Source of the DNA: Terana coerulea | Lineage: Eukaryota > Basidiomycota > Agaricomycetes > Polyporales > Phanerochaetaceae | Reading direction: 5' to 3' | DNA length: 27,825 bases | Assembly: GCA_024811115.1 (NCBI GenBank) | Contig: JAKOGH010000893.1 | Coordinates: 1-27,825, forward strand | Notes under the pieces: generated by a model | The model's input: the letters and a program-made list of their open reading frames with translations, nothing else | The model's database searches: none | Told to the model about the DNA's origin: nothing | Made by a program: the position numbers and the translations under genes | Part shown: in pieces, positions 9,901 to 20,599 of the stretch | How positions within the stretch are numbered: the first letter of the stretch is position 1 | How the letters are laid out: the number at the start of each line of letters is the position of its first letter

Positions 9901-10849
9901 CTAGTGCCGGTATAGGGCGTGTGTCCTGGATGACCAAGCATACCTCGGTGCGTACTGTACTTTTGTACAGTGATTCTAATGCTTATGTTCGCCTTGACAC
10001 CAGTTCTGTCCTAAATATCTCTCAGACCGCCACTCGATCCTCAAGTTACTTGGGGACATCTTTGAAACTGAACCCCAGAATTCTCTCGCCGATCGACAAT
10101 CCCCATCTCGCAGACTACCTCTTCGTCCGGTTCAGCTCCACGTCCGAATCACTCAAACGCTTGCTCCCGCGCTACAAAATCGGCTTAGACGTCATTTAGA
10201 GATTCGATGTGGAGCCTAGGATGGCTCAGCGCATCCGCTGCCCGCGATCCTGGACGTGCGGCTCATGGACACTGATTTGATGGAGAAGGTCAACTGCGGC
10301 GGCGTTTCTACGTTAGACCTGCTGGGCTTGTAGATCGCCGTGGGCGACTGTGGCCCGGAGTTTCTATATCGCTTTTGCGGAATACACCAATCAGAAGGGT
10401 ATATGTTTTGGCTATATGGGCCCCAGCACGGTCGGGGGCAATCCAAGGTTGATGAGCAGGAAGAAGCACTCGGATTGCAGCGGATACTCGTCCGACTCGT
10501 CGCGCCTCGTCATCGAGGAGGTGGAGGAAGTCTATCTGTGGATATTGCTGGGTAGACCAGCAGGCTCTCTTAGCGGATGAAGATATTCAGCGTAATCACC
10601 AGTCGACCGCTTGCGTCTCTGCACCATGGAATTCGACTCGGAACTGGTGAGCACTGGCTCTACGTTTCGCAATTTCTCTAATGTGAGCGACACAAAACGT
10701 GCAGAGTCCGCCGCTACGTAAAACCCCAAGCTGTATCCCAAACATGCAAGCACAAGACCTCAGACCGGCTGGAAGGACTCCCAGCCCCTCGCGCTTCCGA
10801 TGTGCCCACGAGACATCCAATCCTGGTGCTGCAGCACTGGCCGAACTAA
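9901..10849. other. Unassigned stretch with coding-like fragments
   Basis: Two + frames look more protein-like than their surroundings: 9888-10199 (its last 60 codons contain LNPRILSPIDNP and LADYLFVRFSS) and 10350-10580 (contains SFYIAFAEYTNQKG and an acidic EEVEEVY segment). Neither has a start I trust, a splice pattern I could close, or a domain I recognise. They may be remnants of a degraded gene. Confidence 0.2.
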
Positions 10850-11900
10850 ACGGTGGTGTCTAGCCAGACCGCCCTCCATTCACGAAGGTGTGCCACACAC
10901 GACTCGCTCTCCGACCACCGCCATGTCCCACTCCATGCCAGCACAAATTCGGCAGAGGCAGCATCGACATAACTGCCTCGATTATCGACAGACATGCACG
11001 ATGAGAATGGAGGTACGTCCCTCGATTCCTGTCTCTTTGGACCACACGAGACCAATTCCTCTTTTCCCAGCCAAGTTCTCTTCGACGTGGTTCATAAATG
11101 CTATTGGCCTAGGCGGTATAAATGTACATAGATCCTTGGAGTAAACAAGAAGTGTCAGCAGCGGCTTCCTCTTAGGCAAGACTCGTTGCGCGGCAAGACT
11201 GAAGTGTACCAAGACGTCGCCGCCGGCGAGTCAGGCAGCGTCCTACAGGCAGGCCATCTCGACAAAATCCTCGATATTTCTCCTTGTCAGCAGGCTCTCC
11301 AAGAACTCTGCGAGCAGCTCGGTCGTAACCAGCCGGCACAATTCCTATGCTTTCGCCGTTTCCCGTCGCTTCAGCTCTATCGGTTTCATACGGCTTACCT
11401 ACCCCACGGCGAGCTGCACCTTCACGAAACACTGAGCACTTGGAGCAAGGAGATGAACGGGGCTGTAGCGGCAGTTTTGGGAGCAGGTTATGGTTATACG
11501 TGTTGTTAATAACCAAACCTCTCCAGGTGAGTACAGCTTTCTCGCCCAGCGTTTGGAGGCTCACATCATCGTTGGTGTTAGGTTAGCTGGCCGAATGTAT
11601 GAAGTGAGATATCCGATATATACGCCCAAGCCATCCTTTTGCCAGACTCAGATGCACCGACACTTCTTATCCGCCCTTAAACTGGCTCTTGGCGAATATA
11701 GTCCTCCGCTTCAGCTGCGCAAGTCTTGAGTCGCGTACGGCGAGCTTAGACTCGATCTCACTCAGGGGAGCGGAATCTACCCCGCGAGACAGCCTACACG
11801 TTGACAACTCCACGACTACCTCACATGCCCCGTCTCGTACCCGCCGGAAGCTGCAGATGGTCGGGCTCGGCGATGTCGCGTTTGACTGTTTACATGTATC
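10850..11900 (+). repeat. Dispersed repeat family, longest copy R4
   Basis: This is the only copy in the window that joins the R1/R3-type left part and the R2-type right part without interruption. A + frame at 11186-11509 spans the join, but corresponding frames in the other copies are not conserved. GT and AG splice-like pairs occur at several points (for example ggtacgtccc at 11012 and caggtgagtac at 11524), so a decayed intron-rich gene family is as likely as a transposon. It lies upstream of TPR-CHAT copy B much as R1/R2 lies upstream of copy A. Confidence 0.5.
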
Positions 11901-12129
11901 GCAGACAAATCATCTATGCAACTCAGCATGAGATTATATTCGGGAAACTTGATACTTTTGGTTACCACTGCCAGATAATGTCAGATACATGTACGAAACA
12001 AAACATCAGCAGGACTGCGAATCCACGGTGTCATTGTCCAGTAACAACAATGAATTAAGACCGTATCATGTATGATTACAGCTTTTCCCGGCACAGACAG
12101 ACATAGTTGTCCAAAAATATGGTGTTTCT

Positions 12130-12447
12130 CTACCGCGGCAAAGGCAGGTTCAAGTATGTTCTCCGAGCGTGAGGGTTGCCGTGCACTTGACACTTGACGG
12201 TGATGGCAAACAGAGTTGGAGGTCCTTCAAATAAGGCACTAGGATTCAGCGCTAGTATTGTGGTACATTTGGATGCTCGGCAGTGGCCACCGTTATCGAT
12301 ACAAGCTGCGCATTTCAGTGCATCGTACGAGAATACAGTGCTCGGCAACGTTGAACATTGGTCGGCGTAACTGACAACGGCGTCAGCTCACCATACAAGA
12401 GATGCCAGCAGGAGTCGTAATGTAGGGCGTGTGAGAATAGTGACCAT
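12130..12447 (-). pseudogene. Possible small six-cysteine secreted protein with one in-frame stop
   Basis: On minus, an ATG at 12447 opens a hydrophobic leader of 19 residues (RPTLRLLLASLVW at its end). A TGA follows at 12390-12388, and the same frame then continues for 79 codons to a stop at 12130. The downstream part has six cysteines (DQC, LKC, AAC, GHC, SKC, VKC), a pattern common in small secreted fungal proteins. The stop lies in a 21-nt stretch (12391-12371) that begins gtgagc, contains a branch-like ctgac, ends cag, and is a multiple of three. That is far below normal intron length. It may be a pseudogene, a chance frame, or a gene with an unseen first exon. I do not recognise the family. 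Confidence 0.3.
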
Positions 12448-13338
12448 GGCTGGCCGATGCGTATGGCGAGGTCCTCTGAAGGCCGGTTGGGACGACGTTA
12501 CACGCCTCAGACACCTAGAGTATCCGTACATCAGTGTCACAAAGCGTAATCCCGTCGCTACTAGAAACGCACCACAAAACGTCCTGCAGCAAGGCATTGA
12601 CAAAACTCTCCACCGCGATTTCGCCCGCACAACAGCGTCCGAGACACACGATCCTATTGAGGAACGGTACGGAGCCACCAAGCAGGCCGAGACGCAGCGC
12701 GAGTCTGCTCAACCTCTCAGACGTTGCCGCAGTTCCCGTGCTTGTCGCCACGCCGGAGGCGGTTCAACATGGAAAAGCCGACATGGAAAAGCCGACCAAC
12801 CGTACCGGTGCGTGCTGAGGTCTCCGTGTCTCCGCGGCCGCTTTTTGTGCCCATGGCGCCGCTGACCTCGCTCGGCTCTGGCTAGACGGTCGACATCCTT
12901 CCGCGATGATACTGGAGCAGGACGGCGATGAGTTGAAGGATAGGTTCGTGCGGCCCGCGCTACCGTGTTGTAGAGCACGGCGGCCTGCGGCTCGTTGAAC
13001 GACGTGAGTTTGCGTCCGGCAAATCCGCTTGTGTAGGTGCTGCCAGTTTCGAGGTTGCTGCACGTCCGCGGGAGGACCACGCCCATCCTGCGTCTACCGC
13101 ACCAGCGAGGTCGAATGCTTGGTCGAGGCGAACACACCGCAGGTTACAATTGGTGACGCCCACGAGAAAGCCCCGACGTCCCGTTGCGTTCAGCTTGACT
13201 GTGACCCGGCGCAAAGGCGAGGCATGGCAGTGCGGCGAGCGAGCTGCGTTCATCTCGCTAATAGTCACCATAGCAGTAGGGGATAGGGGTCCGACATGCG
13301 AGAGATGGCGGCAGCTATGTCAGATAGAGGTGCCGTCA

Positions 13339-13615
13339 CAAAGTGGGGAAGGTGATGTCGCCTATGACCTTGAACACGTTAGCATTCGCGGGGGGAGGAG
13401 TATCGAAGAAGATACTTACCTGTTCAGTTCAACACGAGACAAGTATAGCTGGCCTCTCAACTAGATAACACTGTCCGTCGACTATGCCTCCTGAATCCAT
13501 ATCGACTAGGTTGCCATTCTGTGCAGAGCCGGTGAAACGGAAGGTGATTAGGAGGCCGTTTTGTGAGGTAGCGGCTTCCAGCAAAGGCCCAACATCGGGA
13601 ATGGGTGTATTCTTC
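13339..13615 (-). pseudogene. Possible two-exon fragment of an unrecognised gene
   Basis: On minus, 13611-13462 reads as 50 codons without a stop, containing the coding-like string NGLLITFRFTGSAQNG. A candidate 42-nt intron (13461-13420, gttgag...aacag) then joins in frame to 13419-13339, which reads VSIFFDTPPPANANVF and ends in ITFPTL. No start, upstream exon or convincing downstream exon was found. Further minus frames at 12960-13271 and 12709-13137 might be later pieces in other frames, but I could not join them. The remaining stretch, 12448-14180, shows nothing else except a 14 bp direct repeat at 12767-12794. Confidence 0.2.
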
Positions 13616-14180
13616 TCAGTAAATCATTCTCATTCATTTGCCGCCGCGAAGGTTAGAGGCAAGCGAAAGCACCGATGCTTCGAGATCTTAGTCTTGGGGA
13701 CGTGGTAGAGTGTTGAACAAAGCTGCTGTTCGTGATGAGGCCGCGGAACGACATCCCACAAGCGAGTTATTGTCAACGTCTTCTAACTCGTGTCAGAACA
13801 AGAGCACGTACAAGAAGACTATGGGTACTTACGAAGGATTCTAGACACACCACATGACCCGTATTACTCCACAATCCTACTCGCTGAGCGTGTTAAACCG
13901 AGGGCAAGTCCGTTGGGCGATGGTGAAGGGTGCTACCAATGGAGGGAAGCATCGGTGCCGTGATAACGGAAAGCAGGGCTGTAAAGTCTTCATAACCTTG
14001 ACGCATCGCTATATACTTGATTGAGCCGCCATGTTGTACGTACACCGATGTTCTCCAACGTTGGCGGGGGAGGATGTTGGCGGAGGACAGGATCTGCGCG
14101 TCTCTGAACGGCCGCAAGTTGAAGCGGCGTTGTGCGCGGGTCTGACGTCAGCGGGATGACTGCTGGGCGGCATTTTTCAA

Positions 14181-14438
14181 ATGCACGAATTCTGCGCCTT
14201 GACCTGCACCGCGACGTCAGCCCAAACCAGGGCACCTTATTACACGACAAGCTCGAACACTCGCAGCAGATACAGCTTTCAGCATACGCATGTGTCCAGG
14301 AATGCTGTGGGCAATGTGTACGCTTGTGGTCAACCTGTGCCAAGAGGAGTGGTCGACCAGTTCACCAATCGTACGCGTCCGCAACAGTACTGTGTCGTTC
14401 TGCGAGTCTATGCTAGCAATGGTCGCGCTTGTTCTCAG
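14181..14438 (+). pseudogene. Exon fragment upstream of TPR-CHAT copy B
   Basis: An open frame runs from 14181 to a good splice donor at 14438 (ctcag|gtatgc). Its last 35 codons match the relic at 2225-2326 upstream of copy A, including GQPV, RGVVD, RPQ and SNGRACSQ. Since copy A retains only the tail, the duplication breakpoint falls inside this exon at about 14316. The frame continues open past the donor for some 230 bases, but that part is not conserved as protein. Family unknown, no domain recognised. Confidence 0.35.
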
Positions 14439-15143
14439 GTATGCATTGTCTTATTTTATTTTTTACGGCCGCAAGAAGGGGAGTTCTGTCAACCTGAGGC
14501 GCTCACGAAGAACTTTGTTGTAGACGTCCATAAAGCCACGCGGCCACCTGAGCGTGGGCATAAGTTAGAGTTACCGCATGCCCTTGCTCCGCGCAGCCGG
14601 AAGCTACACCGGGCGCGACTCGCTCCCTCACAGCTGTTGCACCCGACGTCTCAATCGGCCATTCCAACGTAATCCACAGACCCACTATTCGGCTGACCCC
14701 AGCGTAGGGGTTCTGGATTGCTATAACATTACAGGTTCGTATAGACACGTTCTTGGCGCGCCGTTGGCCGTTGCTGACGTCGGACGGTTTGTGAAGCTCC
14801 TAGCTCACTGGCATATCTTCTGTCTGGACCATCAGAAACGACGGTTTCTTCCCTATTTTGCCCCCTGCACGCATTGGTATGTAGCAGCTACTGCTCAACA
14901 TTTGACCATTGTCTGACCGTCCCTACTCTTTTTGAACGATAGTTCATCTCGTGCTGAGTAAAATAAGCAACGTACGTTGCGCACGTAATGCGATGGTTAC
15001 ACTGATATTGAGTGTACATAATGGGTCCTATTAGACCTCTCCGCAGCGGGACCTTTACATACCTAGTGAACGCAAGTGAAGGATTTGGCAGTACAAGGCA
15101 AATCAAATACCACGATTTACCGTGGGGGCTTGACGGTTCCAAG

Positions 15144-15213
15144 GTGCGTTTGAACAGATTCCTAATCGGGGCCTACTCTTGTTAATAAACCCATATCGCT
15201 CACCAAACAACAG
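15144..15213 (+). other. 5'UTR intron of TPR-CHAT copy B
   Basis: The donor is ccaag|gtgcgt and the acceptor is acaacag, 70 nt, matching the copy A intron in length and position. A TGA in the spliced leader frame places it in the 5'UTR. The TATA equivalent upstream is TTTACATA (15054-15061). Confidence 0.5.
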
Positions 15214-15215
15214 AC

Positions 15216-18200
15216 ATGCAGATGCAGTCTCCCTCGGTTCCGACGGTAGACGAGGAGAATGAGGACATTGTCGAACAGCGCAGACGAGCCTTCACATTAT
15301 GCGACCCAGAGCATGAAGAATACCCCACATGTCTCTTCAATTTGGCTGATGCGCTTCATGTCCGATTCCTGGCGACCGCCGTTCCATCCGACCTCGACGA
15401 GGCCATTGGATATTACCAAGCCTTTCTCGCGATGCCCGCTGTGCCGCGGTCCCAAGATCGATCAGTTGTCTTCCGTTACTACGCTCATGCATGCGACTGT
15501 CGTTTCAAGCTGATTGGCGATATAAAAGATTGTGAGGAATCTATCAAATTTTACCAACAGGCCCTTGCCTTGCGTCCTTCCGGGCACCCTAACCGGCCCA
15601 TCTCCCTCGGCAACCTCGCCAGTGCGCTGTGGATCCGCTTTCAGCAGCTGGGGCAGAAGCCCGATCTCGAGGAGTCGATTGCACTGGAGCGCGAGGCCCT
15701 TGCCTTAAGTCCTTCTGGGCACCCTGACCGGCACTACTCCCTCGGCAGCCTCGCCAATGCGCTGCAGACCCGCTTTGAGCAGCTGGGGCAGAAGCCCAAT
15801 CTCGAGGAGTCGATTGCACTGCAGCGCGAGGCCCTTGCCTTACGTCCTTCCGGGCACCCTAACCGGCCCAGCTCCCTCGGCAGCCTCGCCAGTGCGCTGC
15901 AGACCCGCTTTGAGCAGCTGGGGCAGAAGCCCGATCTCGAGGAGTCGATTGTGTTGCAGCGCGAGGCCCTTGCCTTACGTCCTTCTGGGCACCCTAACCG
16001 GCCCAGCTCCCTCGGCAGCCTCGCCAGTGCGCTGCAGACCCGCTTTGAGCAGCTGGGGCAGAAGCCCGATCTCGAGGAGTCGATTGTGTTGCAGCGCGAG
16101 GCCCTTGCCTTACGTCCTTCCGGGCACCCTAACCGGCCCAGCTCCCTCGGCAACCTCGCCAGTGCGCTGCAGACCCGCTTTCAGCAGCTGGGGCAGAAGC
16201 CCGATTTCGAGGAGTCGATCGCACTGCAGCGCGAGGCCCTTGCCTTATGTCCTTCCGGGCACCCTAACCGGCCCAGCTCCCTCGGCAACCTCGCCAGTGC
16301 GCTGCAGACCCGCTTTGAGCAGCTGGGGCAGAAGCCCGATCTCGAGGAGTCGATCGCACTGCAGCGCGAGGCCCTTGCCTTACGTCCTTCCGGGCACCCT
16401 AACCGGCCCAGCTCCCTCGGCAACCTCGCCAGTGCGCTGCAGACCCGCTTTGAGCAGCTGGGGCAGAAGCCCGATCTCGAGGAGTCGATCGCACTGCAGC
16501 GCGAGGCCCTTGCCTTACGTCCTTCCGAGCACCCTCACCGGCACCACTCCCTCAGCAACCTCGCCAGTGCGCTGCAGACCCGCTTTGAGCAGCTGGGGCA
16601 GAAGCCCGATCTCGAGGAGTCGATCGCACTGCAACGCGAGGCCCTTGCCTTATGTCCTTCCGGGCACCCCTCTCCGGCACTACTCCCTCATCAGTCTTGC
16701 GCTCGGTCTCCACATCTTATATCAACACTCGTCACACGATGCAGAGCGCAGAACCTGTCTTACCGAATGTCTGGAGTGGCTCCAAGCCTGCGCTACAGAT
16801 CACCTCCATTCTGGCTCAATTTCCCAACAGCTTCGCGGGGCCTCGCATTGGGCACGCATTGCACGGAAGGGGGAGCATTCTTCGACACTTAAAGCTTACC
16901 AGGTATTTGTGGAACTGCTGGAGCCAACGTTGATAACACTTCCTACTCTCGAAATGCAGCACGACGTGGTCCAAGAGTACAGCGCAATTCCTTTGGATGG
17001 CGCGTCCTTATGGAATAGAGTCAAAAGACCTTCCCGCCGCCATCGCAATGCTCGGAACAAGGTAGAGCCGTTCTCTGGTCTCAGGTTAGGCGTATGCGGC
17101 CCCCACTTGACCGTCTGGGCGAGGAACACGAGAAGTTACGTCGAGAGTTTGAAGGCACCGCCAAGCAGCTCGCAGAACTCACTACCTCATCGATTCCGTT
17201 CATTGACAACGCCCATGTTCAGCAGTCGGATGTGGCCGCTGCTGACCATCATGCACAAGGTGATCCGTTCGGGACTATGCTGAAGAAGAAGGAAGAGTTG
17301 GCCAAGAAGTTTGAGGCTTTCGCCAAGCAGATTCGATGTATCCCTGGGTTTGGAACCTTTCTGAAGTTGCCGCATTTTGACACACTCCGACAGGCGGCAG
17401 TCGAGGGCCCGATCATCATTGTCAACCACAGCCAATATCATTCCGACGCTTTGATTGTCCTGCATAACTCTGCCCCGGTTTGCATTCTGCTATCTGACAA
17501 CTTCTATCAGAACATGATCAGCCTATCCGACAGCCTCCTGGAGCATCGTAGAGGTGCGGGGCTGGGCTCAATGCCAAAAGCGTATAGCAGAAGACTCCAG
17601 CTTGGCTTGGAAATGCTCTGGGATCTATTGGTTGGCCCGGTTGTGGCAAAACTGCGGGACATGAATATTCCTCAACAAGCACGGATATGGTGGTACCCTA
17701 CATCGGTTCTCTGCAGCTTACCGCTGCATGCTGCAGGACCAACTCCTGAGACACGAGGAACCCCTTCCAAGAAATATCTATCCGACCTCTTCATTTCGTC
17801 CTATACCCCGACACTTACCGGCTCTCATCGAGGCACGTTCCAACGCGCCGCTGACTGCCAAAGGACGCCCATCAAAAGCACTCGTTGTTGCCCAGGCTGA
17901 CGAGTCACTGCGCGAAGTGAATCGGGAGCTGTCTGTTTTACGGAGCTTTCGAGAGAAGATTGAAATGTCTGTGATGAAGGACAGCGATGCGACGGCTGAA
18001 GGAGTAGTCAAAGAGCTCCAGCATGCTAACTGGGCCCATTTTGCTTGTCACGGACGCCTCGTTCCCAAGGAGCCATTTCAGTCAGCCTTCAAGCTGCACA
18101 ATGGAGAAGCACTTACCCTACTCCGCATCATCCAATCCCACATCCCTAACGCCCGAGTTCGTGTTTCTTTCGGCGTGCCATACTGCAGAGCAGACAGAGG

Positions 18201-18493
18201 GAGTGCATCCGAGGAAGCGCTCCACCTCGCGGCGGCGATGCAGTTCGCAGGCTTCCGGAGCGTCGTCGGAACACTGTGGCAGATGAAGGACGAGGACGGG
18301 CCAGATCTTGCAAAATTCTTCTACAAGGAGATGCTGGCCGAGCCAGACCCAGCGTACCCCCTGGAGGTAGGACACAAAGCGAGCTGCAAGGGCGCTGAAT
18401 ATCGCGACGCAGAAGCTGAGGAAGAAGTTGGGCAAGGCAAAGGCAAAGGATGCGTTGGAGAGATGGGTGAATTACATACAGATAGGCGCATGA
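15216..18493 (+). pseudogene. TPR-CHAT protein, copy B, intact TPR array but wrecked CHAT half
   Basis: The frame from ATG 15216 is open to 16892 and covers the N-terminal region and all eight TPR units. By comparison with copy A, seven 1-nt changes follow: gains near 16668, 17009, 17054, 17820 and 18153, a loss near 18199 and a gain near 18377. Allowing for them the span is 1091 codons, which agrees with copy A minus three repeats. The catalytic His is present (HFACHG, cac 18049-18051). The Cys segment lies between the gain at 18153 and the loss at 18199, so about 15 residues, including the expected Cys (tgc at 18176-18178), are read in the wrong frame. As it stands the locus can encode a 558-residue TPR-only product with a scrambled tail. 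The sequence alone cannot separate a true pseudogene from indel sequencing errors. Confidence 0.85.
15571..16650 (+). repeat. 135-bp TPR repeat array, 8 units, homogenised
   Basis: Unit starts are 15571, 15706, 15841, 15976, 16111, 16246, 16381 and 16516, all exactly 135 bp, with a partial unit from 16651. The five units from 15841 to 16515 are nearly identical (NRPSSLGxLASALQTRF in each), which points to recent unit duplication or gene conversion. No indel occurs anywhere in the array. Confidence 0.9.
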
Positions 18494-19553
18494 GATGACA
18501 GGCAGACTGCTCTGCACTTACCAGTACAAGAATGACTAAGCTTATGCTGACACCATGTTGTGCGACGCTATCACCAAGTCGTAACTGAGGGTTAAAACGC
18601 AGTATTTCCGTTCCTGGATGTATGAAACAATCACATTGTTACATATACAACCATTCCGCATGACCTACAACTGAAGAGCTACTACCTGTAGACTCAAGGC
18701 CTCGTGTACCTATAAGTTGCGCCCCGTCGCACCCAGCACGACTCGTTCTCGAGGTCGAACTCCTTCTGAATCATGGCGGCCGGAAGTTATTACATGATAC
18801 GTGCATAACGGGTCGCAAGTGTTCCATGGTAGTGATTGTGTTTGTCTGGCATGGAATATTGAGGCTTGTTGACATTGTCTGTGATCTATGTCATGGCGTC
18901 AAAGATTTGCAGAGGGATAGCGTGTCATCCATGGAGTCACATTCGTGCATCCCAGGAGCCAAATCCTCGCCTTCCCCTGCATCCGCAGCAACTCGTCCGA
19001 CAGCAATATGCAGGCCCGCTTCGAGCACCCTCGATATGCCGCTCACGACACGGGCACAGTCGGTGCGGCAGGTAGAAGAGCTCGGTTGGTGGGCATGTTG
19101 ACTGTCGCTCACGATGAGCGGCGTGAGTATTTGGTAAGCGACCAAGCATTGGCTTGGAGGAAGATGTTGGGCGGCCATAGAATTAAGCTGGACCACCTTC
19201 AGCAAAACAACACGACATGAGTCTGCTCGGAAGACGTACCACAGCGGATCCTCCACCGGTGGGTAGACCGTGCACAACTACCTCCACGCTGCATTGGCAC
19301 TATCTGCGGTTGTACAGTGCAAAGCGAGTAGCGGTGTACGCTAAGCTTTCATTGCCCCGAAGCTGACGTCTTCCGTGCGCCTTCGTGGCTGACATCCCTC
19401 TGTTCTGGATCTGAGGCTGCTGTCCTGCTGCGACGACTTCGGAGCCGAGCGTCGAACGATATGCCCACGAGACCTTGCCATGGTGTTTCGCGTGCTGCGG
19501 GTCGCCAAGCTTGGTCGGCTCGCGCCTGCGGCATCAGCAAAACCGTGGAGGCG

Positions 19554-19591
19554 CTGACGAGCCCTGATAAAGCTTTATCAGGGCTCGTCAG
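19554..19591. repeat. 38-bp perfect palindrome
   Basis: Each arm is CTGACGAGCCCTGATAAAG followed directly by its reverse complement with no spacer; the centre is the HindIII-like AAGCTT. The right arm continues as a 'ctcgtcag...gtcaggg...gtcagt' string (19573-19610), and a diverged direct copy of that string lies at 19813-19858. The pattern resembles two transposon ends joined head to head. Confidence 0.8.
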
Positions 19592-19782
19592 GGCCATCAG
19601 GGGCGTCAGTCTCAGCCGGCTCGTCGAGCGCTCTCAGACCTGTTCAGCACCTCTCGCAAGTTTGGCCTTTCTCAAGCAATCCACAAGCATTAGGGATGTC
19701 AGAATCATGGTGCATACTTTAGTTTCGGCACTGAGACAACGTAGAATAATGGTAAATAAAAAAATACTGAAGGAACATGGCT

Positions 19783-19812
19783 CCTATGGGGCTCGAACCC
19801 AGGCGTCTAATC
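19783..19812 (-). other. tRNA-like 3' half (B box)
   Basis: On minus this reads CTGGGTTCGAGCCCCAT followed by AGGAGCCA. That resembles a T-arm with a B-box (GGTTCGAGCCC) and the 3' strand of an acceptor stem. The matching 5' acceptor strand (GGCTCCT), an A box and a D arm are missing upstream, so this is not a functional tRNA gene. It may be a tRNA fragment or the head of a SINE. Confidence 0.3.
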
Positions 19813-20020
19813 CTTTATCAGTACTCGTCAGACGGCGTCAGGGCTGTCAGGGCGTCAGTGCTCCACTCTTTTACTGATGCCGGGGAGGGCGATGAAGATG
19901 AGGCCGACGAAACGAGGAACGTGGAAGCCAGGTGGAAGCAGCTCTCTGAGTTTCTGCGCCCAGCCAGACGATAAGCTCTTGCTCAGCAAGCCCCGAGGCA
20001 TTCCAAAAAGGCAGGCAGCA

Positions 20021-20070
20021 GCTTTTGATTATAACACTACCAAACAAACACCTCATCATCGAGACGGTCA
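20021..20070 (+). repeat. Short direct repeat, left of the MFS gene
   Basis: The string gcttttgattataacac continues as 'taccaaacaaac' and 'ctcatcatcg'. It matches 23914-23963 downstream of the gene (gcttttgatcataaca, then 'gatcaaacaaac' and 'ctcgtcatcg'). The pair brackets the MFS gene in direct orientation, 3.9 kb apart. Confidence 0.55.
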
Positions 20071-20599
20071 CGGTGTGTGCTTTCTGAATCTCTGTGTGCA
20101 CCACTGCAGACCCGGACCACTACTCTGACAGCACTTTTTTTTAGAAACATCTGTAAGAGTCCTGCGATTCTATTAACAAGTTTCATAATGTTATCTTACC
20201 GTCATCAGCACAATCTCGTTACGTGAGTCTCCATTCCCAGCCGTGTTTTAGGTTAAGCTTAGCACTTGCATAGAAATGCTAAACGACTCCCACCAGCTGG
20301 CAGCACAGCTGCTTCTACCGCTCCGACGGAGCGGTCAGGTGAGCTGCGTTCCTCTTTACGAAGAACGCTCTCACAGTCGTGTCCCATGCGATACGCTTCC
20401 CTGCCAGTTGTGCTCACAAGTTTCGCAGGCATTCTTCTGCAGTCCAGAAGCGTAATGTATCTTCCAAGTTGCTTGCCGCGCACGGCACCAGACGAGCGAT
20501 CTTACTGTGCCCGCGGATGAACATAAGTACTCATATCCGCAGGCGTGCGCTCTCGGTGCGCTCTCAAGTCATCTCTACTACACGCAAACCGCTATCGGA

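Larger units (their letters stand above)
14316..19173 (+). repeat. Segmental duplication copy B (TPR-CHAT block)
   Basis: This is the partner of 2207-7870, direct orientation, about 12.1 kb downstream at the left edge and 11.3 kb at the right edge. It lacks the hAT element and has three fewer TPR units. The intergenic flank from 18494 to 19173 retains recognisable matches, such as 'gactcgttctcgaggt' near 18741 and 'cccgcttcgagcaccctc' near 19015 (7365 in copy A). Confidence 0.85.
19174..20599. other. Intergenic region between copy B and the MFS gene
   Basis: I see no supported gene. The stretch holds the palindrome and linked CGTCAGGG-type repeats (19554-19858), a tRNA-like 3' half (19783-19812), the 31 bp string shared with 9141-9171 (19898-19928), and an AT-rich block shared with 23914-23963. 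The last several hundred bases should include the promoter of the MFS gene; I see no clear TATA box. Confidence 0.4.

Noticed and set aside
12515..12751. Minus-strand frame resembling a prohibitin N terminus (RLALRLGLLGGSV)
   Set aside because: The similarity stops after about ten residues and the following conserved prohibitin regions are absent.
15757..17283. 508-codon + frame overlapping TPR-CHAT copy B, as a separate gene
   Set aside because: Its first 300 codons are the TPR array in the wrong frame. Only the part after 16670 matches copy A, so it is the second segment of the frameshifted gene.
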